A stretch of 35,311 nt of DNA from Tannerellaceae bacterium (lineage in GTDB: Bacteria; Bacteroidota; Bacteroidia; Bacteroidales; Tannerellaceae): NCBI GenBank assembly GCA_031284375.1, contig JAISZY010000030.1:1-35311 (forward strand). The letters are read 5' to 3'. The stretch's first letter is position 1, and every line of letters begins with the position of its first letter. Below the pieces are notes generated by a model. That model saw nothing but the letters and a program-made list of their open reading frames with translations. It made no database searches and was not told the origin of the DNA. Of this stretch, positions 1 to 9,399 are shown one piece after another. The position numbers and the translations under genes were made by a program.

Positions 1-115
1 TTTTTGGGCGTCGATGTCGGTTTTAAGAATAAGATGTGTCATAAATTATTTGTATAAATCATTACAGGTTCAAAGATACGTATAAAACAATTATAACAGA
101 GAAAAAAGTAAAGAA

Positions 116-1909
116 ATGAAAACAGTAAACCAACTTGCACATACAGGTCTCGGCCGGAAAGGCCTGACCGTTTTCGCTGTCTTGTGGATGGCGGGACTCC
201 TGGTTGCACATGCCCAGTCGCCCTATATATATAAGGTATACGACTACATGCCGGCGCCGGGACAGTTCGTCAACGAGATGCCCGAATACGAACCGGGCGA
301 TACGCAGGCGGACATGAACCGCAAAGCGGAAAACGAAATCGCCGGGGTGAATCACAACGTGGGAGCCATCACCCTGGGTGGATACGGAGGATACGTCGTC
401 TTCGGATTCGACCACGAGGTAGAAAACGTACCGGGCAAATATGACTTCCGAATCTTAGGCAACGCCTTCTACGCCGACGCCAATCCCAACGGCGAAGCCT
501 CGCGCGAGGGCGGCAGTTGCGAACCGGGCATCGTCATGGTCTCGCGAGACGTAAACAACAACGGCGTCCCCGACGACCCCTGGTACGAACTCGCCGGCAG
601 CGAATATTACCGGCCGAAAACCATACACAACTACCGCATCACCTACTATCGCCCGGACGAAAACAAGGCGCGCGTGCCGCATCCCTCGGAACACCACGTT
701 ATCGACACCGAGTATGTCCGCTGGACAACCAACGAACACGGTAACGGATATGTATACCGAAACGACTATCACGGTCAGCCTTACTTCCCCCTCTGGGCCG
801 GCGACGAGATTTCCTTCACCGGAACGAAACTGGCCGACAACTATGTAGACGAGAGCGGACGAGGCGTCTACTACGTACTCTACGCCTACCACTGGGGATA
901 TGCCGATAACCGCCCCAATGCCGACAACCGTTCGGGCTTCAACATCGAATGGGCTGTTGATGCCGGCGGACAACCCGTACCACTGCCCGGCATTGACTTC
1001 GTGAAGGTCTTTACCGCCGTCAACCAGAACTGCGGATGGATTGGCGAAACGTCTACCGAAGTATTCGGAGCCGAAGACCTCCACCTTACCGGGCAGGATG
1101 CAACGGTACCCGTCTTCGTGAGCAGCATCAGCCTGAACCGCTCTTCGGCGCAGCTCTACACAGACGAAACGCTGACGCTCGCCGCCGACATCGCCCCGTC
1201 CAACGCCTCGAACCAGGCCGTTACGTGGCGAAGTCATGCGCCGGACGTCGCCTCGGTCAGCGCCGGAACCGTCGTTGCCCACCGCGCCGGGACGGCCACC
1301 ATACAGGCCATCGCCAACGACGGCTATTACATTGCCGAATGTCGCATCACCGTCCGAAGCTCGCAGGCAGGTCCCGACCCGGAGCCGGAGCCTGAACCGG
1401 AGCCTGAACCCGGCGTGGCGGTCACAGGCATTACGCTCAGCCGAACGCAGATAGACATGCCGCCCTACGACGTAGCTTCGCTCGAGGCAACCGTATCGCC
1501 GGCCCATGCGGAGAACAGAAAGGTACATTGGACGTCGTCCAATCTGCGTGTAGCCGACGTCAGCGTAAACGGTCTGGTGATGTCGTCCGAACCGGGCGAG
1601 GCCACCATCACGGCCACCACCGACGAGGGCGGATACCGCGCCGCCTGCCTGGTGCGTGTCGTATCCGGAATGTCGGCCGAAGTGACCGCCCTCGTCCCGC
1701 AAGTACATTATGCCGGAGGACGGCTACACTTCCTGAACCTCGAAGGATACGCATGCACGCTCTTCTCGGCCGTTGGGCAAAGAATCGGAACGTTCCGCCT
1801 CTCCTTGCCCGACGAATGGCAAAACTGCCGACTCGCTCCGGGAGCGTATCTCCTTACAGCGCAGAAACAGGAGAAACGAATGGTCATTAAAATAGTGATT
1901 CGCGACTAA
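116..1909 (+). CDS. Secreted cell-surface protein with two Big2-type Ig-like domains and a Pro-Glu linker
   Basis: 597-aa ORF; signal peptide ending AHA-QS; two Big2-like segments (VSSISLNRSSAQLYTDETLTLAADIAPSNASNQAVTWRS... and VTGITLSRTQIDMPPYDVASLEATVSP...VHWTSSN) joined by PDPEPEPEPEPEPG; C-terminal ~65 aa resembles a sorting-type tail. Confidence 0.8.
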   Translation: MKTVNQLAHTGLGRKGLTVFAVLWMAGLLVAHAQSPYIYKVYDYMPAPGQFVNEMPEYEPGDTQADMNRKAENEIAGVNHNVGAITLGGYGGYVVFGFDHEVENVPGKYDFRILGNAFYADANPNGEASREGGSCEPGIVMVSRDVNNNGVPDDPWYELAGSEYYRPKTIHNYRITYYRPDENKARVPHPSEHHVIDTEYVRWTTNEHGNGYVYRNDYHGQPYFPLWAGDEISFTGTKLADNYVDESGRGVYYVLYAYHWGYADNRPNADNRSGFNIEWAVDAGGQPVPLPGIDFVKVFTAVNQNCGWIGETSTEVFGAEDLHLTGQDATVPVFVSSISLNRSSAQLYTDETLTLAADIAPSNASNQAVTWRSHAPDVASVSAGTVVAHRAGTATIQAIANDGYYIAECRITVRSSQAGPDPEPEPEPEPEPGVAVTGITLSRTQIDMPPYDVASLEATVSPAHAENRKVHWTSSNLRVADVSVNGLVMSSEPGEATITATTDEGGYRAACLVRVVSGMSAEVTALVPQVHYAGGRLHFLNLEGYACTLFSAVGQRIGTFRLSLPDEWQNCRLAPGAYLLTAQKQEKRMVIKIVIRD

Positions 1910-1963
1910 CTATCCGCTGATACGTAATATTCGCAAATTTTCTTTTTCTTTGCAGCCGAATAC

Positions 1964-2060
1964 TAAGGGGTGCTTGTTTGGAGTGTTCCTCCAAAGAACA
2001 CAAACAGGCTGAGATTATACCCATGAACCTGATTCGGACAATACCGACGTAGGGAAGCGT
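1964..2060 (+). promoter_or_regulatory. TPP (THI-box) riboswitch
   Basis: Core motifs present: AAGGGGTGCTTG...CAGGCTGAGATTATACCCATGAACCTGATTCGGACAATACCGACGTAGGGAAGCG, with a paired extension GTTTG...CAAAC, ~65 nt upstream of a TonB receptor. Confidence 0.95.
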
Positions 2061-2124
2061 ATCTTCTTCATAACACTCCGATCCTATTCAGTTATTAACA
2101 AGTTTAATTTTAAACCGATTACGG

Positions 2125-4320
2125 ATGAAAAGTGTAGTTTTATTTTTTGCCTCGCTCTCGGCGATGGCGGCGTATGGCGGCGAACAGACGGTCGATACGC
2201 TCAGAATCTCGAAAGATGTATCATTGGATGAAGTGGTCGTTACGGCCACCAAAGCTGTGCAGGGAACGCCCGTTGCGTATACGGATATTCCCAAAGAGGA
2301 ACTCGAACGTAGAAACGACGGGCAGGGTATACCTGCCCTCATCGCTACCTCGCCCTCTGTTATTATTACTTCCGATGCCGGTACGGGTATCGGATACTCC
2401 GGCTTTCGTATCCGCGGAACGGATGCAAATCGTATCCACATCACCGTAAATGGCGTGCCGGTGAACGACTCGGAATCGCACGGGGTGTTCTGGGTTAATA
2501 TGCCCGACTTTGCCTCGTCGGTAGAGAATATCCAGATTCAGCGCGGAGCGGGTACGTCTACCAACGGCTCGGCGGCCTTTGGGGCTACGGTGGCCTTGCA
2601 GACGCAAAAGCCGGAAATGAAACCGGGCGTAGAATATACGGTGTCGGCCGGTTCGTTCGGAACGCTTCGTCATACCCTGAAGGGGGGAACGGGGTTGTTG
2701 TACAACCATTGGGTGATAGATGCCCGTTATTCCAACATCCGCAGCGATGGATTTATAGACCGGGCATGGGCCGGGATGTCGTCGTATTATGCCTCGGCTA
2801 CCTGGTATGGTGAGCATACGCTGCTGAAGTTCCAAACCTTTGGCAGCGCGGAAAAAACCTATCAGGCGTGGAACGGGGTTTCTTCCAAACTGCTGGAGGA
2901 TGGCAATCGTACCTACAATTCTTGCGGAGAATATGTAGAGAACGGCGTGGTGAAGTTCTATAAAAACCAAACCGATAATTATTGGCAGCAGCATTATCAC
3001 CTGACAGGCAGTCGCCGTATAAACAACGCCTGGAACATGAATCTGACGCTGCACTATACCCCCGGCGAAGGCTATTACGAAGATTACAAGGCCGACGCCA
3101 AATACGCCGCCTACAAACTCTCTCCGTACACAGACCCGGAGGGGAACGAAAAGAGCCGCACCGACCTTGTGCGGCGTAAGTGGTTGGACAACGACTTCTA
3201 CGGCGGTATATACAGCGCCAATTACCGGAGCGAAAACCTGCAACTCACGCTGGGAGGAGCGGCGAATCGTTACATCGGAAGGCATTTCGGACGGGTGATG
3301 TGGGCCAAAGCAGCCAACGCTCTCCCCCAGCCCGATTACGAATATTATTTCAATACCGGAAAGAAGCTCGACTACAGCGCTTACCTGAAACTAAACTATC
3401 AACTCTCCGCTGCGCTGAACGGATACTTGGATTTGCAGTACCGGGGGATAAACTATACCATACAAGGGAGCGACGACAAGGCGGGCGACCATGTGGAGGT
3501 GGATAAACATTGGGATTTCTTTAATCCCAAGGCGGGCGTCAACTATCGCCGCAAGGAGCATAACGCCTTCGTTTCTTTCTCGGTGGCCAACCGGGAGCCG
3601 AACCGCGACAATTTTACCGAAGCGGCGCCGAACGAGCGTCCCATGCACGAAACCCTGTACGATTACGAGGCGGGGTATACTTTCCGGAATCAAAGGTTCC
3701 AGGCCGGGCTTAACCTTTATTATATGGATTACAGCAATCAGCTTATCCTTTCCGGCAAAATCAGCGAGATAGGCGAGGCGCTCACTACCAATATCAAGGA
3801 TAGTTATCGCGCGGGAATCGAGATATCCGCCGGTCTGCGTGTCGCCTCGTGGCTGAAATGGTCGGGCAATCTGACCTTGAGCCGCAACCGGATAAAGAAC
3901 TTTACCGAATACGTAGATAATTGGGATACGGGCGAACAAGATGCCGTAGAACGGGGAACAACCCATATCGCTTATTCGCCCGGCCTGATTGCCAACAGCG
4001 CCTTCGACTTTACCCGGAAAGGTTTCTCGGCAAGCTTTCTCTCGCAAACGGTAGGCCGGCAGTATATCGACAACAGTTCGGATATCGACCGCTCCATAGC
4101 TCCTTACCATGTTCACAACCTGCGTATAGGGTACGTCTTCCATCCTTCCTTTATGCAGGAACTGGGGATAGATTTGACAATCAATAATCTCTTTAACGAA
4201 TCGTACTCGACCAATGCCTGGGTCTATTCATACATAGAAAACGGCAAGCGCAAGAAGGATGACGGTTATTTTGTACAGGCCGGAACGCACTTCATGACCC
4301 GGATTACAATGCGTTTCTGA
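2125..4320 (+). CDS. TonB-dependent outer membrane receptor, probable thiamine/thiamine-derivative transporter
   Basis: 731 aa; TonB-box/plug region (SLDEVVVTATKA...GFRIRGTDANRIHITVNGVPVND...), beta-barrel ending in F; riboswitch-controlled. Confidence 0.9.
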   Translation: MKSVVLFFASLSAMAAYGGEQTVDTLRISKDVSLDEVVVTATKAVQGTPVAYTDIPKEELERRNDGQGIPALIATSPSVIITSDAGTGIGYSGFRIRGTDANRIHITVNGVPVNDSESHGVFWVNMPDFASSVENIQIQRGAGTSTNGSAAFGATVALQTQKPEMKPGVEYTVSAGSFGTLRHTLKGGTGLLYNHWVIDARYSNIRSDGFIDRAWAGMSSYYASATWYGEHTLLKFQTFGSAEKTYQAWNGVSSKLLEDGNRTYNSCGEYVENGVVKFYKNQTDNYWQQHYHLTGSRRINNAWNMNLTLHYTPGEGYYEDYKADAKYAAYKLSPYTDPEGNEKSRTDLVRRKWLDNDFYGGIYSANYRSENLQLTLGGAANRYIGRHFGRVMWAKAANALPQPDYEYYFNTGKKLDYSAYLKLNYQLSAALNGYLDLQYRGINYTIQGSDDKAGDHVEVDKHWDFFNPKAGVNYRRKEHNAFVSFSVANREPNRDNFTEAAPNERPMHETLYDYEAGYTFRNQRFQAGLNLYYMDYSNQLILSGKISEIGEALTTNIKDSYRAGIEISAGLRVASWLKWSGNLTLSRNRIKNFTEYVDNWDTGEQDAVERGTTHIAYSPGLIANSAFDFTRKGFSASFLSQTVGRQYIDNSSDIDRSIAPYHVHNLRIGYVFHPSFMQELGIDLTINNLFNESYSTNAWVYSYIENGKRKKDDGYFVQAGTHFMTRITMRF

Positions 4321-4348
4321 GGACGGCTCTTTATCCATTTACTCCTCC

Positions 4349-4417
4349 GCACACCACGTGGTGCATACTTTCCCCAAAAAAGAAAGGCCCGCGCACCACG
4401 TGGTTCATGCTTTCCCC
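4349..4417. repeat. Two copies of a 27-nt palindrome-containing repeat between convergent genes
   Basis: GCACACCACGTGGTGCATACTTTCCCC (4349-4375) and GCGCACCACGTGGTTCATGCTTTCCCC (4391-4417). Confidence 0.9.
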
Positions 4418-4423
4418 ATTCGA

Positions 4424-5428
4424 TTATTTCCCCTCACGGGGGATAAAAATCGGCGCCTTCACTCCATCGCCCAAACAAAAGGACGCCGTTTCCACCTGCA
4501 CCTCGTCCCATAGTTCCTCTTGCAAGAAATGATTGAGCAAAACAGCGCCTCCTTCTACCAGCAAAGACATGAGTTTAAGATGATACAAATGCGATAAAAC
4601 CTGCCGTAACACATCGCTGCCAAAGTCTATCCGGATATACTCCGTCCTACGGGTATTTTCGCGTTCCATGGCCGTGAAGACCAACGTCCTCACGCTATCG
4701 TCCAGCAAATGATAATGAGGCGGAATCCGGAGCTGCCGGTCTAACGCCACCCGAACGGGCGAAGCGCCGCTCCAATACCTCATCGTAAGCGAAGGATTGT
4801 CCAACAAAGCGGTATGGGTACCCACCATAATAGCATCCACCTCGGCCCGTTTCTTGTGCACCAATTGAAGCGTGGCGGGAGAAGAAAAGCGGACGGGCGG
4901 CGCCGAGGCATCGACACGCACCTTGTCTATAAAACCATCGGCGCTCTGCGCCCATTTCAAATACACATACGGACGTTTGCGGGTATGGTTGGTGATAAAA
5001 ACCTTGTTCAGCGCAAGCGCCTCGTCGGCCAATACGCCCGTCGTTACCTCTACTCCCGCTTCGCGCAAACGGCGAATCCCCCGGCCTGCCACATCCGGAT
5101 AAGGATCGGGGCAAGCCACCACCACACGCGGGATGCGTGTGCGGATAATCAAATCCGTACAAGGCGGCGTTTGTCCGTGATGACTGCAAGGTTCCAGATT
5201 GACGTAAAGCGTAGCCTCCGGCAATAAAGATTCGTCCCTTACCGAAGCCACCGCATTTACCTCCGCATGAGCTTCTCCCCACTTCCGGTGATATCCTTCG
5301 CCAATGATTTCTCCCCGATGCACAATCACCGCCCCCACCATCGGATTGGGGCTTACCTTTCCGAGGCCATGCCGCGCCAGGGCGATACAGCGTGCCATGT
5401 ATTTGTCTTCTATTTCGTTTGGATTCAT
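4424..5428 (-). CDS. ribD: Bifunctional riboflavin biosynthesis deaminase/reductase RibD
   Basis: 334 aa; deaminase motifs HAEVNAV and LEPCSHHGQTPPCTDLI, SPNPMVGAVIV, C-terminal reductase domain. Confidence 0.97.
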   Translation of the reverse strand: MNPNEIEDKYMARCIALARHGLGKVSPNPMVGAVIVHRGEIIGEGYHRKWGEAHAEVNAVASVRDESLLPEATLYVNLEPCSHHGQTPPCTDLIIRTRIPRVVVACPDPYPDVAGRGIRRLREAGVEVTTGVLADEALALNKVFITNHTRKRPYVYLKWAQSADGFIDKVRVDASAPPVRFSSPATLQLVHKKRAEVDAIMVGTHTALLDNPSLTMRYWSGASPVRVALDRQLRIPPHYHLLDDSVRTLVFTAMERENTRRTEYIRIDFGSDVLRQVLSHLYHLKLMSLLVEGGAVLLNHFLQEELWDEVQVETASFCLGDGVKAPIFIPREGK

Positions 5429-5530
5429 GATACAAAGGTTTGCATATTATCACAATTCTGCAAATCATTTACTTTCCCTTGCAGGTTTACTTCAATTACC
5501 GTACTTTTACGACTCTAAAAACGAAAAAGA

Positions 5531-6091
5531 ATGATATCAAGAGAAGAAGCGTGGGCATTACTCACAAGGTACAACCGGGAAGAATTTCATTTGCGACATG
5601 CACAGATTGTGGAAGGCGTTATGCGTTATTTCGCACAGTCGTTGGGATACGAAGCCGAAGCCGATTTCTGGGCGATGGTCGGATTGTTGCACGACCTCGA
5701 CTTTGAGATGTATCCCGAAGAACACTGTATCCGTCAGCAGCAAATCATGAGAGAAAACAACTTGGACGAACGGCTGATACGCGCCACCGCCAGTCACGGC
5801 TACGGTATAACGACAGACATTGAACCTCTCCACGAGATGGAGAAAGTTCTGTATGCCGTAGACGAACTGACGGGACTGATTGGTGCGGTAGCCCTGATGC
5901 GACCGTCCAAAAGCGTGATGGATCTGGAGGTCTCGTCGGTACGGAAAAAATACAAATCTTCCAATTTCGCCGCCGGATGTTCGCGAGAAGTAATCGAACG
6001 CGGCGCCGCCATGCTGGGTTGGGATTTGAATACGTTGATAGAAAAAACCATCCTGGCCATGCGTTCGCCGGACAAGGCAATACAAGCATAG
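5531..6091 (+). CDS. HD-domain phosphohydrolase family protein
   Basis: 186 aa with H...GLLHDLDFE...HEMEKVLYAVDELTGLIGAVALMRPSKSV; typical HD-family hydrolase. Confidence 0.8.
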   Translation: MISREEAWALLTRYNREEFHLRHAQIVEGVMRYFAQSLGYEAEADFWAMVGLLHDLDFEMYPEEHCIRQQQIMRENNLDERLIRATASHGYGITTDIEPLHEMEKVLYAVDELTGLIGAVALMRPSKSVMDLEVSSVRKKYKSSNFAAGCSREVIERGAAMLGWDLNTLIEKTILAMRSPDKAIQA

Positions 6092-6105
6092 CAAACAATC
6101 ATTCT

Positions 6106-7257
6106 ATGAACTTCATTGAACGTTTCCAGGAATTGAAAGCTTTATTCTCTTACGAAAGAGAAGTAAACATAGAGAACACCTCGTTGGCCATACGTCCGTT
6201 TCAATTTCATCAGATATTTGTAAACCCGGAAGTACAACACATTCAGCAAACGATTTCGGCGCCCGAATTTTGTTCCGTCTCGGACGACAATGTCGAAGAG
6301 AATAAAACCTTTACCTATACCGTATTTGTACGCAAAGGCGTTGTACAAACCGACAAGGCTATCCTGCTGCTGCATGGTCTGAACGAACGTAGTTGGGAAA
6401 AATATCTTCCCTGGGCGGAAACCCTGGCGCTTAAAACCGGCCGTGCGGTGATTCTCTTTCCCATCGCTTTCCACATGAACCGAACGCCCGGAAGCTGGTA
6501 TAATCCGCGCATGATCTTACCCTACGTAAACAGCCGGAAAGAAAAGTGTATGGGTTTGGACAACTCTACCTTTGCCAATCTGGCGCTGAGCAGCCGTTTG
6601 TCCGAAAATCCCGTCCGCTTTTATATCTCCGGAAAAGAATCCGTTTTCAATCTCTGGCAATTAATCAAAGAAATAAAAAGCGGACAACATACCTTATTTA
6701 AAGAAAATACATCCATCCATATATTTGCCTACTCCATCGGGGCTTTTCTGGCGCAGGTTCTGCTATTGTCCAATCCGGAGAAGCTCACTTCCGAGAGTCG
6801 TCTGTTCATGTTCTGCGGAGGTTCGCTGTTCAGCCGGATGGACGGTAATTCGCGCGACATTATGGACAAAGAATGTTTTCGCCGGCTAAAAGATTATTTC
6901 TTGGAAGAATTTATCCGGAAAGGCCTCGGAATCCTGAAGCAGAAAGAAGATTTCATAGAAAAGGCCTTTAAGTCCATGCTGTTGTCCGGCAAATACCGCC
7001 TGTACAGAGAACATTTCTTTTGGGAAAATAAAGACCGCATTGCGGCTGTCACGTTAAAGAAAGACACCGTTATTCCTACGCTTGGCGTGCAGGAAGCTCT
7101 CGGCGAGAAATGTGCCGGCAAAGTATTGGAAGAAATAGATTTTCCTTACGACTATACGCATCAAACCCCGTTTCCCGTTCACAATCGTGTGATGGCGGAA
7201 ATGGTTCAGCAATGTTTTGCGAGGGTATTCGACCGGGCTGCCGCTTTTCTGGCCTGA
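6106..7257 (+). CDS. Alpha/beta-hydrolase-like protein, DUF6051-like
   Basis: Start refined to ATG 6106 (MNFIERFQELKALFSYERE); KAILLLHGLNERSWEKYLPWA and nucleophile-elbow-like IFAYSIGAFLAQ motifs. Confidence 0.7.
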   Translation: MNFIERFQELKALFSYEREVNIENTSLAIRPFQFHQIFVNPEVQHIQQTISAPEFCSVSDDNVEENKTFTYTVFVRKGVVQTDKAILLLHGLNERSWEKYLPWAETLALKTGRAVILFPIAFHMNRTPGSWYNPRMILPYVNSRKEKCMGLDNSTFANLALSSRLSENPVRFYISGKESVFNLWQLIKEIKSGQHTLFKENTSIHIFAYSIGAFLAQVLLLSNPEKLTSESRLFMFCGGSLFSRMDGNSRDIMDKECFRRLKDYFLEEFIRKGLGILKQKEDFIEKAFKSMLLSGKYRLYREHFFWENKDRIAAVTLKKDTVIPTLGVQEALGEKCAGKVLEEIDFPYDYTHQTPFPVHNRVMAEMVQQCFARVFDRAAAFLA

Positions 7258-7320
7258 GTTTCCGCACAAAGTGAAATGACTAAATTTAGCGTTATGAACT
7301 CTACGCTTTAAACAACCGAC

Positions 7321-8169
7321 ATGACAGAGACCGTTTCCTATATACACCATTCGCTGAAAGAAATCTATCCTCCCGGAGAAATACGCAGCCTTACCCGTTT
7401 GATGCTGGAACACGTATGCGGGTTGCAGCCATACCAACTCTTGGCGGACAAAGACAGAGCCTTGTCCGATGCTCAGAAGTTTGCGATAAACCGGATAGTA
7501 GAACGCCTCAGGCAATGGGAACCTGTTCAGTATATTCTGGGCGAAACAACTTTCTGCCGACTTACCTTCCGCGTCTCTCCTCAGGTGTTAATCCCTCGTC
7601 CGGAAACGGAGGAATTGGTGGAACGTATCGTAGAAGACTATGCCGGCCAAACTCCCTCGATATTGGATATAGGCACAGGGAGCGGATGTATTGCCGTTTC
7701 GCTGGCGCACAGTCTGCCGAACGCCAAAGTAACCGCCCTCGACGTATCTGCGGAAGCCTTATGTATTGCCGGAGAAAACGCGGAACGAAACCAAGTGTCC
7801 GTCTCTTTTATCCAAACGGATATCTTGTCCGTCGAGCAGGCCAGCGAAGCGATTGAGGGGATGTTCGATCTCATCGTCAGCAATCCGCCGTATGTGCGGG
7901 AGAGCGAGAAAGCCTGCATGGAAAAGAACGTACTCCGGTACGAACCTCCGTTGGCCTTGTACGTGACAGACCGGGAGCCGCTGATATTCTACCGGGCAAT
8001 TGCCCGTTTGGCAAAAAAGAAACTAAAGGAAGGCGGCGCCTTGTACTTTGAAATCAACGCTCGGTTGGGAAAAGAAACCATCGAGACATTGCAGGAAGAA
8101 GGATACGGAAAGGTAACCCTTATGCGTGATATGGCAGGAAAAGACAGAATCATAAAAGCCCGGAGATGA
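7321..8169 (+). CDS. prmC: Peptide chain release factor N5-glutamine methyltransferase
   Basis: 282 aa; SAM motif ILDIGTGSGCIAVSLA and catalytic NPPY. Confidence 0.96.
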   Translation: MTETVSYIHHSLKEIYPPGEIRSLTRLMLEHVCGLQPYQLLADKDRALSDAQKFAINRIVERLRQWEPVQYILGETTFCRLTFRVSPQVLIPRPETEELVERIVEDYAGQTPSILDIGTGSGCIAVSLAHSLPNAKVTALDVSAEALCIAGENAERNQVSVSFIQTDILSVEQASEAIEGMFDLIVSNPPYVRESEKACMEKNVLRYEPPLALYVTDREPLIFYRAIARLAKKKLKEGGALYFEINARLGKETIETLQEEGYGKVTLMRDMAGKDRIIKARR

Positions 8170-8657
8170 AACCCGAAATCGAATCCGTAATGATGCACCG
8201 CATGGCAGCCTATTGCTCTACGGCCGAACGATGTATCCAAGACGTACAAAAAAAGTTGCAAACGGCAGGCATGAGCAAAGAAGCCGCCGAACGAATCATC
8301 GCCGGTTTGGTGAAAGAGAAGTTTATCGACGAAAATCGATTTGCCCGTAGCTTTGTGAACGACAAACTGCGCTTCAATAAATGGGGGCGAGTCCGGATAA
8401 GCTACGAACTGAACAAGAAAAACATCCCTCCCTCCCTCTGCCGCGAAGCCATAGAAAGCATCGACGAATCCGTGTACCAATCTATTCTGCTCTCTTTATT
8501 GAAAGAAAAGAAGAGAACGATACGGGGGAAAAACGAACAGGAGATATTTGTCAAACTACTTCACTTTGCCGCCGGACGAGGGTTTGAAAACCGGGAAACC
8601 ATTCCTTGCCTGCGTATGCTATACAAAGGAAACGACTATGCGGAAGGTTTGGAGTAG
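8166..8657 (+). CDS. recX: Regulatory protein RecX
   Basis: 163 aa, 4-nt ATGA overlap with prmC; FIDENRFARSFVNDKLRFNKWGRVRISYEL is RecX-typical. Confidence 0.9.
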   Translation: MKPEIESVMMHRMAAYCSTAERCIQDVQKKLQTAGMSKEAAERIIAGLVKEKFIDENRFARSFVNDKLRFNKWGRVRISYELNKKNIPPSLCREAIESIDESVYQSILLSLLKEKKRTIRGKNEQEIFVKLLHFAAGRGFENRETIPCLRMLYKGNDYAEGLE

Positions 8658-9327
8658 TCTATTCCACCTCATCTACCCCAGGCTGTGCGTCTTGTGTAAA
8701 GATATGCTGACGGAAGGCGAAGAACAGATCTGCCTGTCGTGCCTTGAGCGTCTGCCTCGCACGCTGTTCTATCACCGGAAAGACAATCCGGTTTCACAAC
8801 ACTTTTCCGCAATTCTTCCCATCGTTCATGCAACGGCCTTTTTCCATTATCAGAAAGGCAACGAAATGACTCTCCTGTCGTACTCTTTTAAATATGGAAA
8901 GAACAAAAGATTGGCCTACCTGCTGGGGCGTCAGGCCGCTTTGGAGCTTGAGCTACAACATACAGCCTACGAGTCTGTCGATATGCTGATACCCGTTCCG
9001 CTTCATCCGAAAAGAGAGAAGAAAAGAGGATATAATCAATCGGAATGGATATGTATGGGCTTGTCGTCGGTGTGGAATATCCCGATACAAACGGATATCT
9101 TGCTACGTTGTGTACAAACACAAACGCAAACCAATAAAACGGTCTACAAACGTTGGAGTAATACACAGAACGCCTTCGACCTGAAAAACGAAGAGATGCT
9201 GCAAGGCCGGCACGTTTTGCTTGTAGACGATGTGATTACCACCGGCTCCACCCTCGTTGCCTGCACAAAGACACTACTCCGCGTCCCGGACGTTCGGGTA
9301 AGCCTTTTCGGGCTTTCCATCGCGTAA
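8638..9327 (+). CDS. ComF family phosphoribosyltransferase-like protein
   Basis: Start refined to ATG 8638 (MRKVWSSLFHLIYPRLCVLC); CxxC N-terminus and PRTase motif VLLVDDVITTGSTL. Confidence 0.93.
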   Translation: MRKVWSSLFHLIYPRLCVLCKDMLTEGEEQICLSCLERLPRTLFYHRKDNPVSQHFSAILPIVHATAFFHYQKGNEMTLLSYSFKYGKNKRLAYLLGRQAALELELQHTAYESVDMLIPVPLHPKREKKRGYNQSEWICMGLSSVWNIPIQTDILLRCVQTQTQTNKTVYKRWSNTQNAFDLKNEEMLQGRHVLLVDDVITTGSTLVACTKTLLRVPDVRVSLFGLSIA

Positions 9328-9399
9328 ACAAAAATTGACTATCTTTACGACCGCTTTGATTTAAAAACATAAAACTAATGTATAGAAAGGAATAACAAT

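Noticed and set aside
455-1708. Long antisense ORF (417 aa) opposite the Big2 gene
   Set aside because: Low-complexity G/V/R-rich translation, no recognisable domain; explained by codon bias of the sense gene.
116-1909. Assignment of the Big2 protein to a vitamin B12-binding (BtuH-type) family
   Set aside because: Only a vague resemblance from memory; no cobalamin riboswitch or btuB neighbour is visible in the window.
2221-3285. 354-aa antisense ORF inside the TonB receptor gene
   Set aside because: No domain similarity; the opposite strand encodes a convincing full-length receptor.
8166-9327. Overlap of the recX and comF ORFs as a frameshift
   Set aside because: The ORF track start for comF (8548) is too early; ATG 8638 gives a normal short overlap typical of coupled genes.
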